From an uncultured Blautia sp. (GTDB lineage Bacteria; Bacillota; Clostridia; Lachnospirales; Lachnospiraceae), in the NCBI RefSeq assembly GCF_934372025.1, contig NZ_CAKROJ010000015.1:1-41383 (forward strand): a stretch of 41,383 bases of DNA, in the 5' to 3' direction. Positions 16,515-25,000 of the stretch are shown here, piece after piece. The notes under the pieces were generated by a model that did no database searches, was not told the DNA's origin, and was given only the letters and a program-made list of their open reading frames with translations. The translations under genes and the position numbers were made by a program. Within the stretch, counting starts at the first letter, position 1. Each line of letters starts with the position of its first letter.

Positions 16515-18467
16515 TTGAGCGAAAATCTAAAAGAAAATAAATTAAAAGAGAATCATAAAGAATATAAAGGAAGAAAATATAACAACCGGGATCATAAGCC
16601 AGGTGATAATAATACAAAGAAACCAGCTGCCAGACAGAAAAATTTCCGTTACAGACAGCAGCGGCCAAATACAAAACGCTATGATAAAAAAGAGGAAACA
16701 GTTTCTGTAGAATTACCAGCTGTACAGCAGACAAAGGCAGCAGTGAAGCCTGTTTCCAGAAACAACACTGGTAAGACACAGCAACAGAGAGGAAATGCCC
16801 GTCGTGGACGTAAAGGAACTTCCAAACTTAAAATCATTCCATTAGGAGGTCTGGAGCAGATCGGAATGAATATCACAGCCTTTGAATATGAAGACAGTAT
16901 TGTGGTAGTCGACTGTGGACTTTCTTTCCCGGAAGATGATATGCTGGGAATTGACCTTGTAATTCCGGATGTTACTTACCTGAAAGAAAATATTTCAAAA
17001 GTAAAAGGTTTTGTGATCACGCATGGTCATGAGGATCATATAGGTGCACTTCCTTACGTATTAAAAGAAGTAAACGTACCGATTTATTCTACAAAACTGA
17101 CACTTGGTCTGATCACAAATAAGCTGAAAGAGCATAATCTTGTACGTTCTACAAAGCTTAAAGAAGTAAAACACGGACAGGTCATCAATCTTGGGGATTT
17201 TTCCATTGAATTTATAAAAACAAACCACAGTATTCAGGATGCTTCTGCACTGGCTATTTATTCACCGGCAGGTATTGTAGTCCATACAGGTGATTTTAAA
17301 GTCGATTATACACCGGTATTTGGTGATGCGATCGATCTGCAGAGATTTGCAGAAATCGGTAAAAAAGGTGTACTTGCATTGATGTGCGACAGTACAAATG
17401 CCGAACGTCCGGGATTTACTATGTCAGAACGTACAGTCGGACATGTGTTTGACAATCTTTTTAATGAACACAGAACAGCCCGAATCATTATTGCGACATT
17501 TGCATCAAATGTAGACCGTGTACAGCAGATCATTGATACTGCATACAGATTCGGACGTAAAGTAGCCGTAGAAGGCCGCAGTATGGTAAATATCATTTCG
17601 GTTGCTTCTGAACTTGGATATCTTCGTATTCCGGAGAATACTCTGATTGAGATCGATCAGGTGAAAAATTATCCGGATGAAAAGATGGTTCTGATCACGA
17701 CAGGAAGTCAGGGAGAATCCATGGCTGCTTTGTCAAGAATGGCGGCAAATATCCATAAGAAGATAACTATCAAACCAAATGATACGATTATTTTCAGCTC
17801 CAATCCGATTCCAGGAAATGAAAAGGCAGTTTCCAAGGTTATCAATGAACTTTCAATGAAGGGAGCTAAGGTTATTTTCCAGGATGTTCATGTATCAGGA
17901 CATGCCTGCCAGGAAGAGATCAAACTGATCTATTCTCTTGTAAGACCAAAATATGCGATCCCGGTTCATGGTGAATACAGACATCTGACTGCACAGAAAC
18001 ATGTTGTAGAGGACCTTGGTATTCCGAAAGAAAACATCTTTATTCTTGCATCAGGAAATGTACTTGAAATGGATGCAAACAGTGCAGTAGTTACAGGTTC
18101 CGTTCATACAGGAGCAATCCTGGTAGACGGACTTGGTGTCGGAGATGTTGGAAATATCGTATTACGTGACCGCCAGCATCTTGCAGAGGACGGAATTATG
18201 ATCGTTGTTATGACACTGGAACGCCACAGTAATGTGGTTCTTGCTGGTCCGGATATTGTATCTCGAGGATTTGTTTATGTGCGAGAGTCTGAAGATCTTA
18301 TGGAACATGCAAAAGAAGTCGTGGAAAATGCACTGGATTCCTGTCTGGATCGAAATATTACTGACTGGGGCAAAATCAAAAATGTTGTAAAAGACGCACT
18401 CAGTGAGTTCCTGTGGAAGAGAACTAAGAGAAGTCCGATGATTCTGCCGATTATTATGGAGGCATAA
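16515..18467 (+). CDS. Ribonuclease J with basic N-terminal extension
   Basis: A metallo-beta-lactamase/beta-CASP nuclease with 5'-to-3' exo- and endonuclease activity in mRNA decay and rRNA maturation. The start is TTG 16515, five bases after GGAGGTG. The zinc site THGHEDHIGALPY (His170, His172, Asp174, His175) is intact, and later motifs include CDSTNAERPG, TTGSQGE and HVSGHA. The usual protein starts near residue 103 (KLKIIPLGGLEQIGMN). The first 100 residues here are Lys/Asn/Gln/Arg-rich and probably disordered, so the total is 650 residues against about 555 in Bacillus RNase J1. A YlbF-like gene follows by five bases. Confidence 0.93.
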   Translation: MSENLKENKLKENHKEYKGRKYNNRDHKPGDNNTKKPAARQKNFRYRQQRPNTKRYDKKEETVSVELPAVQQTKAAVKPVSRNNTGKTQQQRGNARRGRKGTSKLKIIPLGGLEQIGMNITAFEYEDSIVVVDCGLSFPEDDMLGIDLVIPDVTYLKENISKVKGFVITHGHEDHIGALPYVLKEVNVPIYSTKLTLGLITNKLKEHNLVRSTKLKEVKHGQVINLGDFSIEFIKTNHSIQDASALAIYSPAGIVVHTGDFKVDYTPVFGDAIDLQRFAEIGKKGVLALMCDSTNAERPGFTMSERTVGHVFDNLFNEHRTARIIIATFASNVDRVQQIIDTAYRFGRKVAVEGRSMVNIISVASELGYLRIPENTLIEIDQVKNYPDEKMVLITTGSQGESMAALSRMAANIHKKITIKPNDTIIFSSNPIPGNEKAVSKVINELSMKGAKVIFQDVHVSGHACQEEIKLIYSLVRPKYAIPVHGEYRHLTAQKHVVEDLGIPKENIFILASGNVLEMDANSAVVTGSVHTGAILVDGLGVGDVGNIVLRDRQHLAEDGIMIVVMTLERHSNVVLAGPDIVSRGFVYVRESEDLMEHAKEVVENALDSCLDRNITDWGKIKNVVKDALSEFLWKRTKRSPMILPIIMEA

Positions 18468-18472
18468 TAAAA

Positions 18473-18808
18473 ATGGATGCGGTAAACAGAAATATCCATC
18501 TTCTTCTGACTGCTATTCAGAAGAGTGAAGTGTACAGAAACTATAAGAAGCAGGAGGAGATTCTGGAAAAAAATCCGGAGCTTTATGCCAGAGTACAGCA
18601 ATTTAAAGCAGATAATTTCCGCCTTCAGAATGAGGAAAAGGGAAATTTGCTTCAGGCAGCAGATCGTCTGGCAAAAGAATCAGCAGAGCTTCGGAGAAAT
18701 CCGGAAGTAAATGCCTATCTTGACGCAGAACTGGCGCTTTGCAGGATGATGCAGCAAATCTGTAAGACCCTGACGGATGGAATTGATATTAAGATTCCTG
18801 AAATCTGA
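18473..18808 (+). CDS. YlbF/YmcA family protein
   Basis: A 111-residue, mostly helical protein with the YlbF-family pattern: a helix-loop-helix start, a KNPELYARVQQFK-like segment, then RNPEVNAYLDAELALCRMMQQI. In Bacillus YlbF belongs to the RicAFT (Y-) complex that steers RNase Y. GGAGG stands about 11 bases before the ATG, inside the RNase J C-terminal codons. The near-overlap with the RNase J gene suggests co-expression and a link to RNA turnover. Which member of the family it is cannot be told. Confidence 0.8.
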   Translation: MDAVNRNIHLLLTAIQKSEVYRNYKKQEEILEKNPELYARVQQFKADNFRLQNEEKGNLLQAADRLAKESAELRRNPEVNAYLDAELALCRMMQQICKTLTDGIDIKIPEI

Positions 18809-18840
18809 GATTTTTAATCGGTACACAGAAAGGAGCAGAT

Positions 18841-19242
18841 ATGGGAGATACGAAAGATCGTGTAAGTGCAGCCGGAGTGATCGTTGCAGGGGGATTTTTT
18901 AAAATAGCCCTGTATGTATGTGTGGCTGTGCTTATAATCTGGATCGGTAAAGTAACCTATCAGTTTGGATATAATATTTTTAACCAGCAGGCAATGAGCC
19001 CGGGAGAAGGTCAGGAAGTAACGGTTGTGATCAAGGAAGATGCATCGGCATATGATATTGCCAGAACACTGAAAAGCAAAGGTCTGATCGAGGATACCAT
19101 GGTATTCTGGGTGCAGGAGAAGCTTTCTAACTATAGTGGTAAAATGAAGCCGGGAACATATCTTCTCAGTACTGCTTATACTCCAAACAGAATCATGGGT
19201 ATTCTTGCGGGGGATGCAGAACAGGAAGGAGCCGGTTCGTGA
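18841..19242 (+). CDS. Short MltG (YceG)-like membrane protein without catalytic domain
   Basis: 133 residues. One membrane segment (about 13-38) is followed by a small domain with EVTVVIKEDASAYDIARTLKSKGLI and KPGTYLLSTAYTPNRIMGIL. This resembles the LysM-like N-terminal part of the endolytic transglycosylase MltG. The C-terminal YceG catalytic domain with its glutamate is absent: the frame stops and the next gene overlaps by four bases (GTGA). AAAGGAG is 7 bases before the ATG. In Bacillus the same slot, ahead of yrrM, holds the full-length mltG homologue yrrL (about 360 residues). A peptidoglycan-binding or regulatory remnant is my inference. Confidence 0.75.
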   Translation: MGDTKDRVSAAGVIVAGGFFKIALYVCVAVLIIWIGKVTYQFGYNIFNQQAMSPGEGQEVTVVIKEDASAYDIARTLKSKGLIEDTMVFWVQEKLSNYSGKMKPGTYLLSTAYTPNRIMGILAGDAEQEGAGS

Positions 19243-19886
19243 TCGTAGAGGAGAGAATGCGTACATTTATCAATTCTCTTGATGCAGGGAACACTCCATT
19301 TCTTGATGAACTGGAGTGTTCTGCTCTGTCAGAGGGAGTTCCCATCATACGTAAAGAAATGCAGAGCTTTATAAAAACATTGCTTGCGATCCACAGACCA
19401 CGGCGTATTCTGGAAGTAGGGACGGCTGTTGGGTTCTCAACACTTCTTATGTGTGAATACAGTCAGCCGGATATGCATATTACAACAATCGAAAATTATG
19501 AGAAAAGAATACCGAAGGCAAAAGAAAATTTTTGTAAAGCAGGACGAGAGTCACAGATTACATTTCTGGAAGGAGATGCAGGAGCAATCCTGAAGGAGCT
19601 TGATGGGGCATATGATCTGATTTTTATGGATGCAGCCAAAGGACAGTATATTCACTGGCTTCCGGATGTTGTACGTCTTCTTGCACCAGGTGGTGTGCTG
19701 ATGTCTGATAACGTACTTCAGGAAGGCGAACTGATAGAGTCTCATTATCTGGTGGAGAGAAGAAACCGTACAATTTATAAACGTATGAGAGAATATCTGT
19801 ATGAACTGAAACACCATCCACAGCTTGTGACAAGTATTATTCCGTTAGGAGACGGAGTGTCTTTGAGCGTTAAGGAGGAATTATGA
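19239..19886 (+). CDS. trmR: O-methyltransferase, TrmR-like (tRNA 5-hydroxyuridine methyltransferase)
   Basis: A 215-residue SAM-dependent methyltransferase of the class I O-methyltransferase (COG4122) family. The SAM motif ILEVGTAVGFSTLLM, the acidic TIENYEKRIPKA, and FMDAAKGQY and SDNVLQEG with metal-site residues are visible. The start is GTG 19239, overlapping the previous stop. By gene order it matches Bacillus yrrM (TrmR), which methylates 5-hydroxyuridine at tRNA position 34. The next gene is TrhP-like and would make the hydroxyl. The specific function rests on this synteny. Confidence 0.85.
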   Translation: MIVEERMRTFINSLDAGNTPFLDELECSALSEGVPIIRKEMQSFIKTLLAIHRPRRILEVGTAVGFSTLLMCEYSQPDMHITTIENYEKRIPKAKENFCKAGRESQITFLEGDAGAILKELDGAYDLIFMDAAKGQYIHWLPDVVRLLAPGGVLMSDNVLQEGELIESHYLVERRNRTIYKRMREYLYELKHHPQLVTSIIPLGDGVSLSVKEEL

Positions 19887-21109
19887 GAAATATTGAATTG
19901 CTGGTACCGGCAAGTAGTCTTGAGGTACTTAAAATAGCCGTAATTTTTGGTGCAGATGCGGTGTATATCGGTGGAGAAGCTTTTGGCCTTCGGGCAAAAG
20001 CTAAGAATTTTTCCCATGAGGATATGGCAGAGGGAATTGCTTTTGCTCATGAACATGGCGTGAAGGTCTATGTAACAGTAAATATTCTGGCACACAACGA
20101 TGATCTTCCTGGTGTCAGAGAATATCTGCAGGAGTTAAAAGAACTGAAACCGGATGCGCTGATCATTGCAGATCCGGGAATTTTTACTTATGCTCGTGAG
20201 ATCTGTCCGGAAATAGAATGCCACATCAGCACACAGGCGAATAACACAAATTATGAGACGTATCGTTTCTGGTATAAACTGGGTGCGAAACGTGTTGTGA
20301 CAGCCAGAGAACTTTCCCTGAAAGAAATCAGCGAGATACGTGCACATATTCCGGATGATATGGAAATTGAAACGTTTGTACACGGTGCAATGTGTATCTC
20401 TTATTCCGGAAGATGTCTGCTCAGTAACTATCTGGTAGGAAGAGATGCAAATCAGGGAGCATGCACACATCCGTGTCGCTGGAAATATTCCATCGTAGAA
20501 GAAAAGCGTCCTGGTGAGTACATGCCGGTGTTTGAGAATGAGAGGGGAACTTATATCTTTAATTCCAAAGATCTCTGTATGGTAGAACATATGGATGATA
20601 TTTTGAACAGCGGAATTGACAGCCTTAAGATAGAGGGGCGTATGAAAACTGCTCTTTATGTTGCAACCGTTGCAAGAACTTATCGTAAGGCAATTGATGA
20701 CTACATGGAGTCTCCGGAGAAATACAAGGCTAATATGGCATGGTATCAGGAGCAGATTTCCAACTGTACGTATCGCCAGTTTACGACAGGATTTTTCTAT
20801 GGCAAACCGGATGAGAATACACAGATCTATGATAACAATACTTATGTGAAGGAATATACTTATCTGGGATATGCGGAAGAAGTTGATGAGAACGGATATG
20901 CACATATTACCCAGAGAAACAAATTCAGTGTAGGCGAAAAAATTGAAATTATGAAGCCGGATGGCAGAAATATTGAAGCTGTTGTAAAGGCGATCTACGA
21001 TGAAGATGGAAAATCTGTTGAAAGTGCACCACACCCACAGCAGAAGCTTGCGGTTGATCTTGGAACAGAAGTAGAAAAATATGATCTGCTGAGAAGAGCA
21101 GAAGAATAA
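19883..21109 (+). CDS. Peptidase U32 family protein, TrhP-like tRNA hydroxylation protein
   Basis: 408 residues. The U32 signature is clear: ELLVPASSLEVLKIAVIFGADAVYIGG, then ECHISTQANNTN, and the Cys-rich CISYSGRCLLSNYLVGRDAN followed by GACTHPCRWKYS. IEGRMKTALYVA and a C-terminal small barrel complete it. Members of this branch (Bacillus YrrN/YrrO, E. coli YegQ; TrhP) are needed for 5-hydroxyuridine in tRNA, with prephenate as a cofactor source, rather than acting as proteases. The ATG overlaps the TGA of the methyltransferase gene. Bacillus has two adjacent copies and this locus one. Confidence 0.88.
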   Translation: MRNIELLVPASSLEVLKIAVIFGADAVYIGGEAFGLRAKAKNFSHEDMAEGIAFAHEHGVKVYVTVNILAHNDDLPGVREYLQELKELKPDALIIADPGIFTYAREICPEIECHISTQANNTNYETYRFWYKLGAKRVVTARELSLKEISEIRAHIPDDMEIETFVHGAMCISYSGRCLLSNYLVGRDANQGACTHPCRWKYSIVEEKRPGEYMPVFENERGTYIFNSKDLCMVEHMDDILNSGIDSLKIEGRMKTALYVATVARTYRKAIDDYMESPEKYKANMAWYQEQISNCTYRQFTTGFFYGKPDENTQIYDNNTYVKEYTYLGYAEEVDENGYAHITQRNKFSVGEKIEIMKPDGRNIEAVVKAIYDEDGKSVESAPHPQQKLAVDLGTEVEKYDLLRRAEE

Positions 21110-21161
21110 AAAAAGGACAGAGTTTTGTGGAGAGGAATCCCACAAAATTCTGTCTTTTTTT
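21107..21161. terminator. Bidirectional intrinsic terminator after the U32 gene
   Basis: GACAGAGTTTTGTGG pairs with CCACAAAATTCTGTC (one mismatch), flanked by A7 on the left and T7 on the right. It lies between convergent transcription units and can serve both strands. Confidence 0.88.
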
Positions 21162-21180
21162 GTCAGGAATGTTTATGAGT

Positions 21181-21252
21181 AAAAAACGCATTAGTAAACT
21201 GTGGGAATAAGATCAGCAGAACAGAGCCTTCAGTTTTTTTAATGCGTTTTTT
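21181..21252 (-). terminator. sigK terminator whose 5' arm is coding sequence
   Basis: AAAAAACGCATTA (21181-21193) and TAATGCGTTTTTT (21240-21252) form a perfect 13-bp inverted repeat. After a small internal loop, AAACTG/CAGTTT adds six pairs. On the minus strand the first arm lies in the last codons of sigK, the stop codon lies in the apical loop, and the second arm ends in a T-run. Confidence 0.6.
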
Positions 21253-21833
21253 TCAATCCTGGAAACATAAGAACGACTGATCTGAAGCTGTTCAGCGATT
21301 TCGCGCTGTGTCATTTCGCGGAAACCAAAGAGCCCAAAGCGACAACAAATAACCTGATATTCTTTTTGGGTGAGTGCATCTTTCATAGAAGATAAAAGAA
21401 AACGAATATTTTCACGAATAGAAAAATCTTCTACGATGTCAACAGGTGGACTTTCGATAATATCAAGAAGATTAATCTCATTGCCTTCCTTATCTGTTCC
21501 GATCGGTTCATAGAGAGAAACCTCCTTCGAACGTTTTTTTCGGGCACGGAGCATCATCAGGAGTTCGTTGTCGATGCATCTGGCTGCATAAGTGGATAAT
21601 CTGGCAGAGCGCTCAAAATTGAAGGTGGAAATTGCTTTGATCAGTCCGATCGTACCAATGGAAATCAAATCCTCCAGTTCTTCACCGGTTCCCTGATATT
21701 TTTTTGCAACATGTGCAACCAGCCGGAGATTGCGTTCGATCAGGATACGCTTAGCCTCGGGATCCCCTTCCTGGCAGAGCTTAAGACAGAGTTTTTCCTC
21801 TGATGCGGTCATAGGTTTCTGAAAAGTTTTCAA
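21213..21833 (-). CDS. sigK: RNA polymerase sporulation sigma factor SigK, without pro-sequence
   Basis: A 206-residue sigma-70 family factor. Region 2 is LIERNLRLVAHVAKKYQGTGEELEDLISIGTIGLIKA (split at the usual core), with TYAARCIDNELLM. The linker VSLYEPIGTDKEGNEI is characteristic of sigma-K rather than sigma-E. Region 4 has QREIAEQLQISRSYVSRIEK as its helix-turn-helix. The start is TTG (21833), 4 bases after AGGTGG on the minus strand. The protein therefore begins directly at KTFQKPMTASEE, without the hydrophobic N-terminal pro-sequence cleaved in Bacillus, and with no skin-type interruption. Late mother-cell transcription during sporulation is expected. It diverges from the large unknown operon. 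Confidence 0.87.
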   Translation of the reverse strand: MKTFQKPMTASEEKLCLKLCQEGDPEAKRILIERNLRLVAHVAKKYQGTGEELEDLISIGTIGLIKAISTFNFERSARLSTYAARCIDNELLMMLRARKKRSKEVSLYEPIGTDKEGNEINLLDIIESPPVDIVEDFSIRENIRFLLSSMKDALTQKEYQVICCRFGLFGFREMTQREIAEQLQISRSYVSRIEKNALKKLKALFC

Positions 21834-21860
21834 AGATCCACCTCGAAAGGGGTTTCTGTA

Positions 21861-21888
21861 TAGTTTATGTTGAAGACGCGATTTCTGT
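21861..21888 (-). promoter_or_regulatory. Candidate sigma-K promoter of sigK (autoregulation)
   Basis: On the minus strand: AC (21888-21887), 17 bases, then CATAAACTA (21869-21861). This fits the sigma-K consensus AC-N16/17-CATANNNTA, with a start point roughly 20 bases before the TTG codon. The consensus is short, so chance is possible. Confidence 0.45.
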
Positions 21889-21986
21889 GCTTTTCCAACC
21901 TGAAGAAGTGTGAGATAGTTGCTGTTTCAAAGGTTAGTCGGTAAAAAATGCATGATAAAGAATGCAATGGGGAGAAAAGCAGTTTG

Positions 21987-22015
21987 TTGCGTATAATCCC
22001 GATGTAGTGTATAAT
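21987..22015 (+). promoter_or_regulatory. Promoter of the three-gene DUF5717-like operon
   Basis: TTGCGT, 17 bases, and a perfect TATAAT, 57 bases upstream of the TTG start at 22072. A vegetative sigma-A type promoter is suggested, unlike the divergent sigK. Confidence 0.6.
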
Positions 22016-22071
22016 ATTTTTTATATGAGTAAATTTAAAATACATTTTCAAGGATAATCAGGTGAACCATA

Positions 22072-25000
22072 TTGAAAAAAAAGATAGAACAGATACTCAA
22101 TGGAAATTTTGAATACAATCATCCGGAACTCCTTTTTTCAAAAGAAAAACTGGAGATAAAAATCAAAGCAGGAACGACAGCACAGGGAGAACTGTATCTG
22201 GGAACGGAGAATAATGATAAGATACAGGGCTATGTTACTTCGTCAGACAGAAGGTTTGTTCCCGGAAACAGCCGTTTTTCCGGCACGACTGTCCGTCTGC
22301 CATATGGCATTGATGCTGCCGGTATGCAGCCCGGAGATGTATGCAGCGGCTGGCTGTGTATAACATCCGGTATTGGTGAATATAAGCTTCCGTTTGTAAT
22401 TGAAGCAGTGCGTGATGAAATCATAAGCTCTATTGGGAAGGTCAGTGATCTGAAAAGCTTTTGCAAAATTGCAGAGAAAGATTTCAGGGAAGCTTACCAG
22501 CTTTTTACAGATAAAGATTTTTACATAGTGCTGAAAAATGCAGACAAGAAACAAAAGGCATTGTATGCAGGGCTTTCAAAACAGCCGGTAACGTATCAGC
22601 ATCTGGAAGAGTTTTTGATCAGTCTGAAAGAAAAGGAACCAGTTTCCATATCATTAAAGACACTGGCATCAGAGTTCTATAATGTAGAAGAGGATATGCA
22701 GGAATCATTTGAGGTACACAGAAGCGGCAAGGGACATCTTCGCCTGGAGATAGAGACAAGAGGGGAGTTTCTTGAATCCGAACGTCATGTGATCACAGAT
22801 GAAGATTTTATTGGAAGCAGTGTACAGATCAGATATCTGGTGCATGCAGATAAGCTGAAAAAGGATAATTATATAGGAGAGATCATTGTAAGGAGTCCTT
22901 ATCAGGAACTGAAATATCATGTGCTGGCATCAAAAGCATCCCGTATTCATATCGACGTACACAGGGAAGAGAAAAAACACAAGCTTGCTCTTGTAAAGGA
23001 TTACCTTGAATATCAGAAAGGAAAAATCGATTTCCAGAAATGGAAAGAGAATTCCGTTTACGAATTGAATCAGTTAAGAGAATCGGGATGTGAATATCCG
23101 GAATATCAGTTTCTGGAAGCGTACATAGATCATCTGGATGGAAAGGATGAGGATGCAAAGAAGATTCTTAAGAAATATCGTGGAAAAGAATTTGCAAGAG
23201 ATGAACTGGAAGCGGCCGGAACTTATCTGTATCTTTGCACAGTAACAGGACTATACAGAGACAGAGGACAGGCTGTATGGAAGCTTCAGAATTTTTTCCG
23301 GCAGCAGGAAGACAGTTTTCAGTTGTTGTGGCTGCTGCTCCAGTTAGACAGTACATATCGAACCTCACCGTCAAGAGTCCTCTTTATGATGGAAGAACTT
23401 TATGAAAGAGGCTGCTGCAGTCCGCTTCTCTATATGGAAGCATGGCGAATGGTCAGCGAGGAAGTTTCACTGCTCCACAGACTTACACCATTTTGGATAC
23501 AGGTATTCTGTTTTGCCGGAAAGCATGATCTGCTTACAGAAGAACTTGTAATGCGTATGGCATATCTGTCAGGATATGAAAAGCATTATTATGGAAGTCT
23601 TTATAAAGCACTTGTCGCAGGATATGAGAAATACGAATCAGATGATATTCTGGAAGCAATCTGCAAATACATTATGAAAGGAGAACCACGTAAACCAATA
23701 TATTTCCGATGGTTCTCACTGGCCGTTGGACGCGGGTTACGCATTACCCGATTATTCGAATATTATGTCGAAACAATGGATATTTCATACAGACGACAGC
23801 TGCCAAAACCGCTTCTGATGTATTTTGCATATAACGACAATTCTCTTGGTGATGCAAGAAAAGCTTACGTATATGCCAGTGTTGTTGCGTACAAAGAAAA
23901 AGATCCGAAGACGTATGAAAATTATAAAGACTGTATGGAACGTTTTGCACGTCGTAAGATCAGAGATGGACAGATTGATGAGAATTATGCGATCCTGTAT
24001 CAGGAATTTCTGCTTAATCCATTCAGCAGAGAAGAAGGAGAAACAGTTGCTCCGATATTTTTTACCCATCGTCTGTATTGTGATGACAGCAAGATCCGGC
24101 AGGTGATCGTGCGGCACAGCCAGTTTGCAGAAGAAGAAACTTATCCCTGCAACAAAGGAATTGCCTATCCGAGGATTTATACAGATGATGCTGTGATTTT
24201 GTTTCAGGATGATAAACAGAGGCGTTATGTTGCCACGGTTCCGTATAATCTTACAAAACTTATAGATGAAAATCCGGCAGTTGAAGACTTTCTTAAACTG
24301 GGAGTGAAAGAGCCGGGACTTCTGCTTCATTATTGTGAGGCAGCAGAACTGACATCTGATAATCTCGAATATTTCCAGGCACTGGCAGACCTGCCGGAAT
24401 GCACGGAAGAATACAGAAATTCTGTACGCAGACAGATCCTTGATTTTTATGCGGCAAAAGTACATGGGCAGGAGCTTGAACGTTATCTTGAAAAAATGGA
24501 TTTTCGTCAGTATGCGATGGTGGACAGAACAACACTTCTTGAGGTTCTGATCACCAGAAGAATGTTCAGACAGGCAATGGTAATTGTGGAAGAGTTTGGA
24601 TATGAAGGTCTGGATTTAAGCTGTCTGCTTAAACTGACAAGTCGAATGATCCTCAAAAGTGATATGGCAGAGGATGATGAGCTTCTGGCACTGGCATCAG
24701 AGGTATTCCGAAAAGGCAAATATGATGAAGTGATCCTGCATTATCTGATGCTGTATCGTTTTGGTCCAATGGATGAACTTCTTTCAATATGGAAGAGTGC
24801 CAGAGGCTTTGAAATGGATACTTACGAGCTGGAAGAAAGGATTTTAAGTCTTTTGATCTTTACCTCGGATTATCGTAAAGAAGGAGAGAATGTGCTGGAA
24901 TCTTATGTGAGACAATCCGGAAAAGAACGAATCATCGGAGCTTATCTCACACAGATTTCCTATGGAGTTTTTGTCCTGGAATATAAAATGAGTTCTTTTG

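Noticed and set aside
20135..21145. 336-codon open frame on the minus strand opposite the U32 gene
   Set aside because: Antisense composition, no start signals, and the plus-strand gene carries a full family signature.
21213..21833. sigE rather than sigK
   Set aside because: The GTDKEGNEI linker and the SRSYVSRIEK end of region 4 fit sigma-K; sigma-E usually has a longer N-terminus and a different linker.
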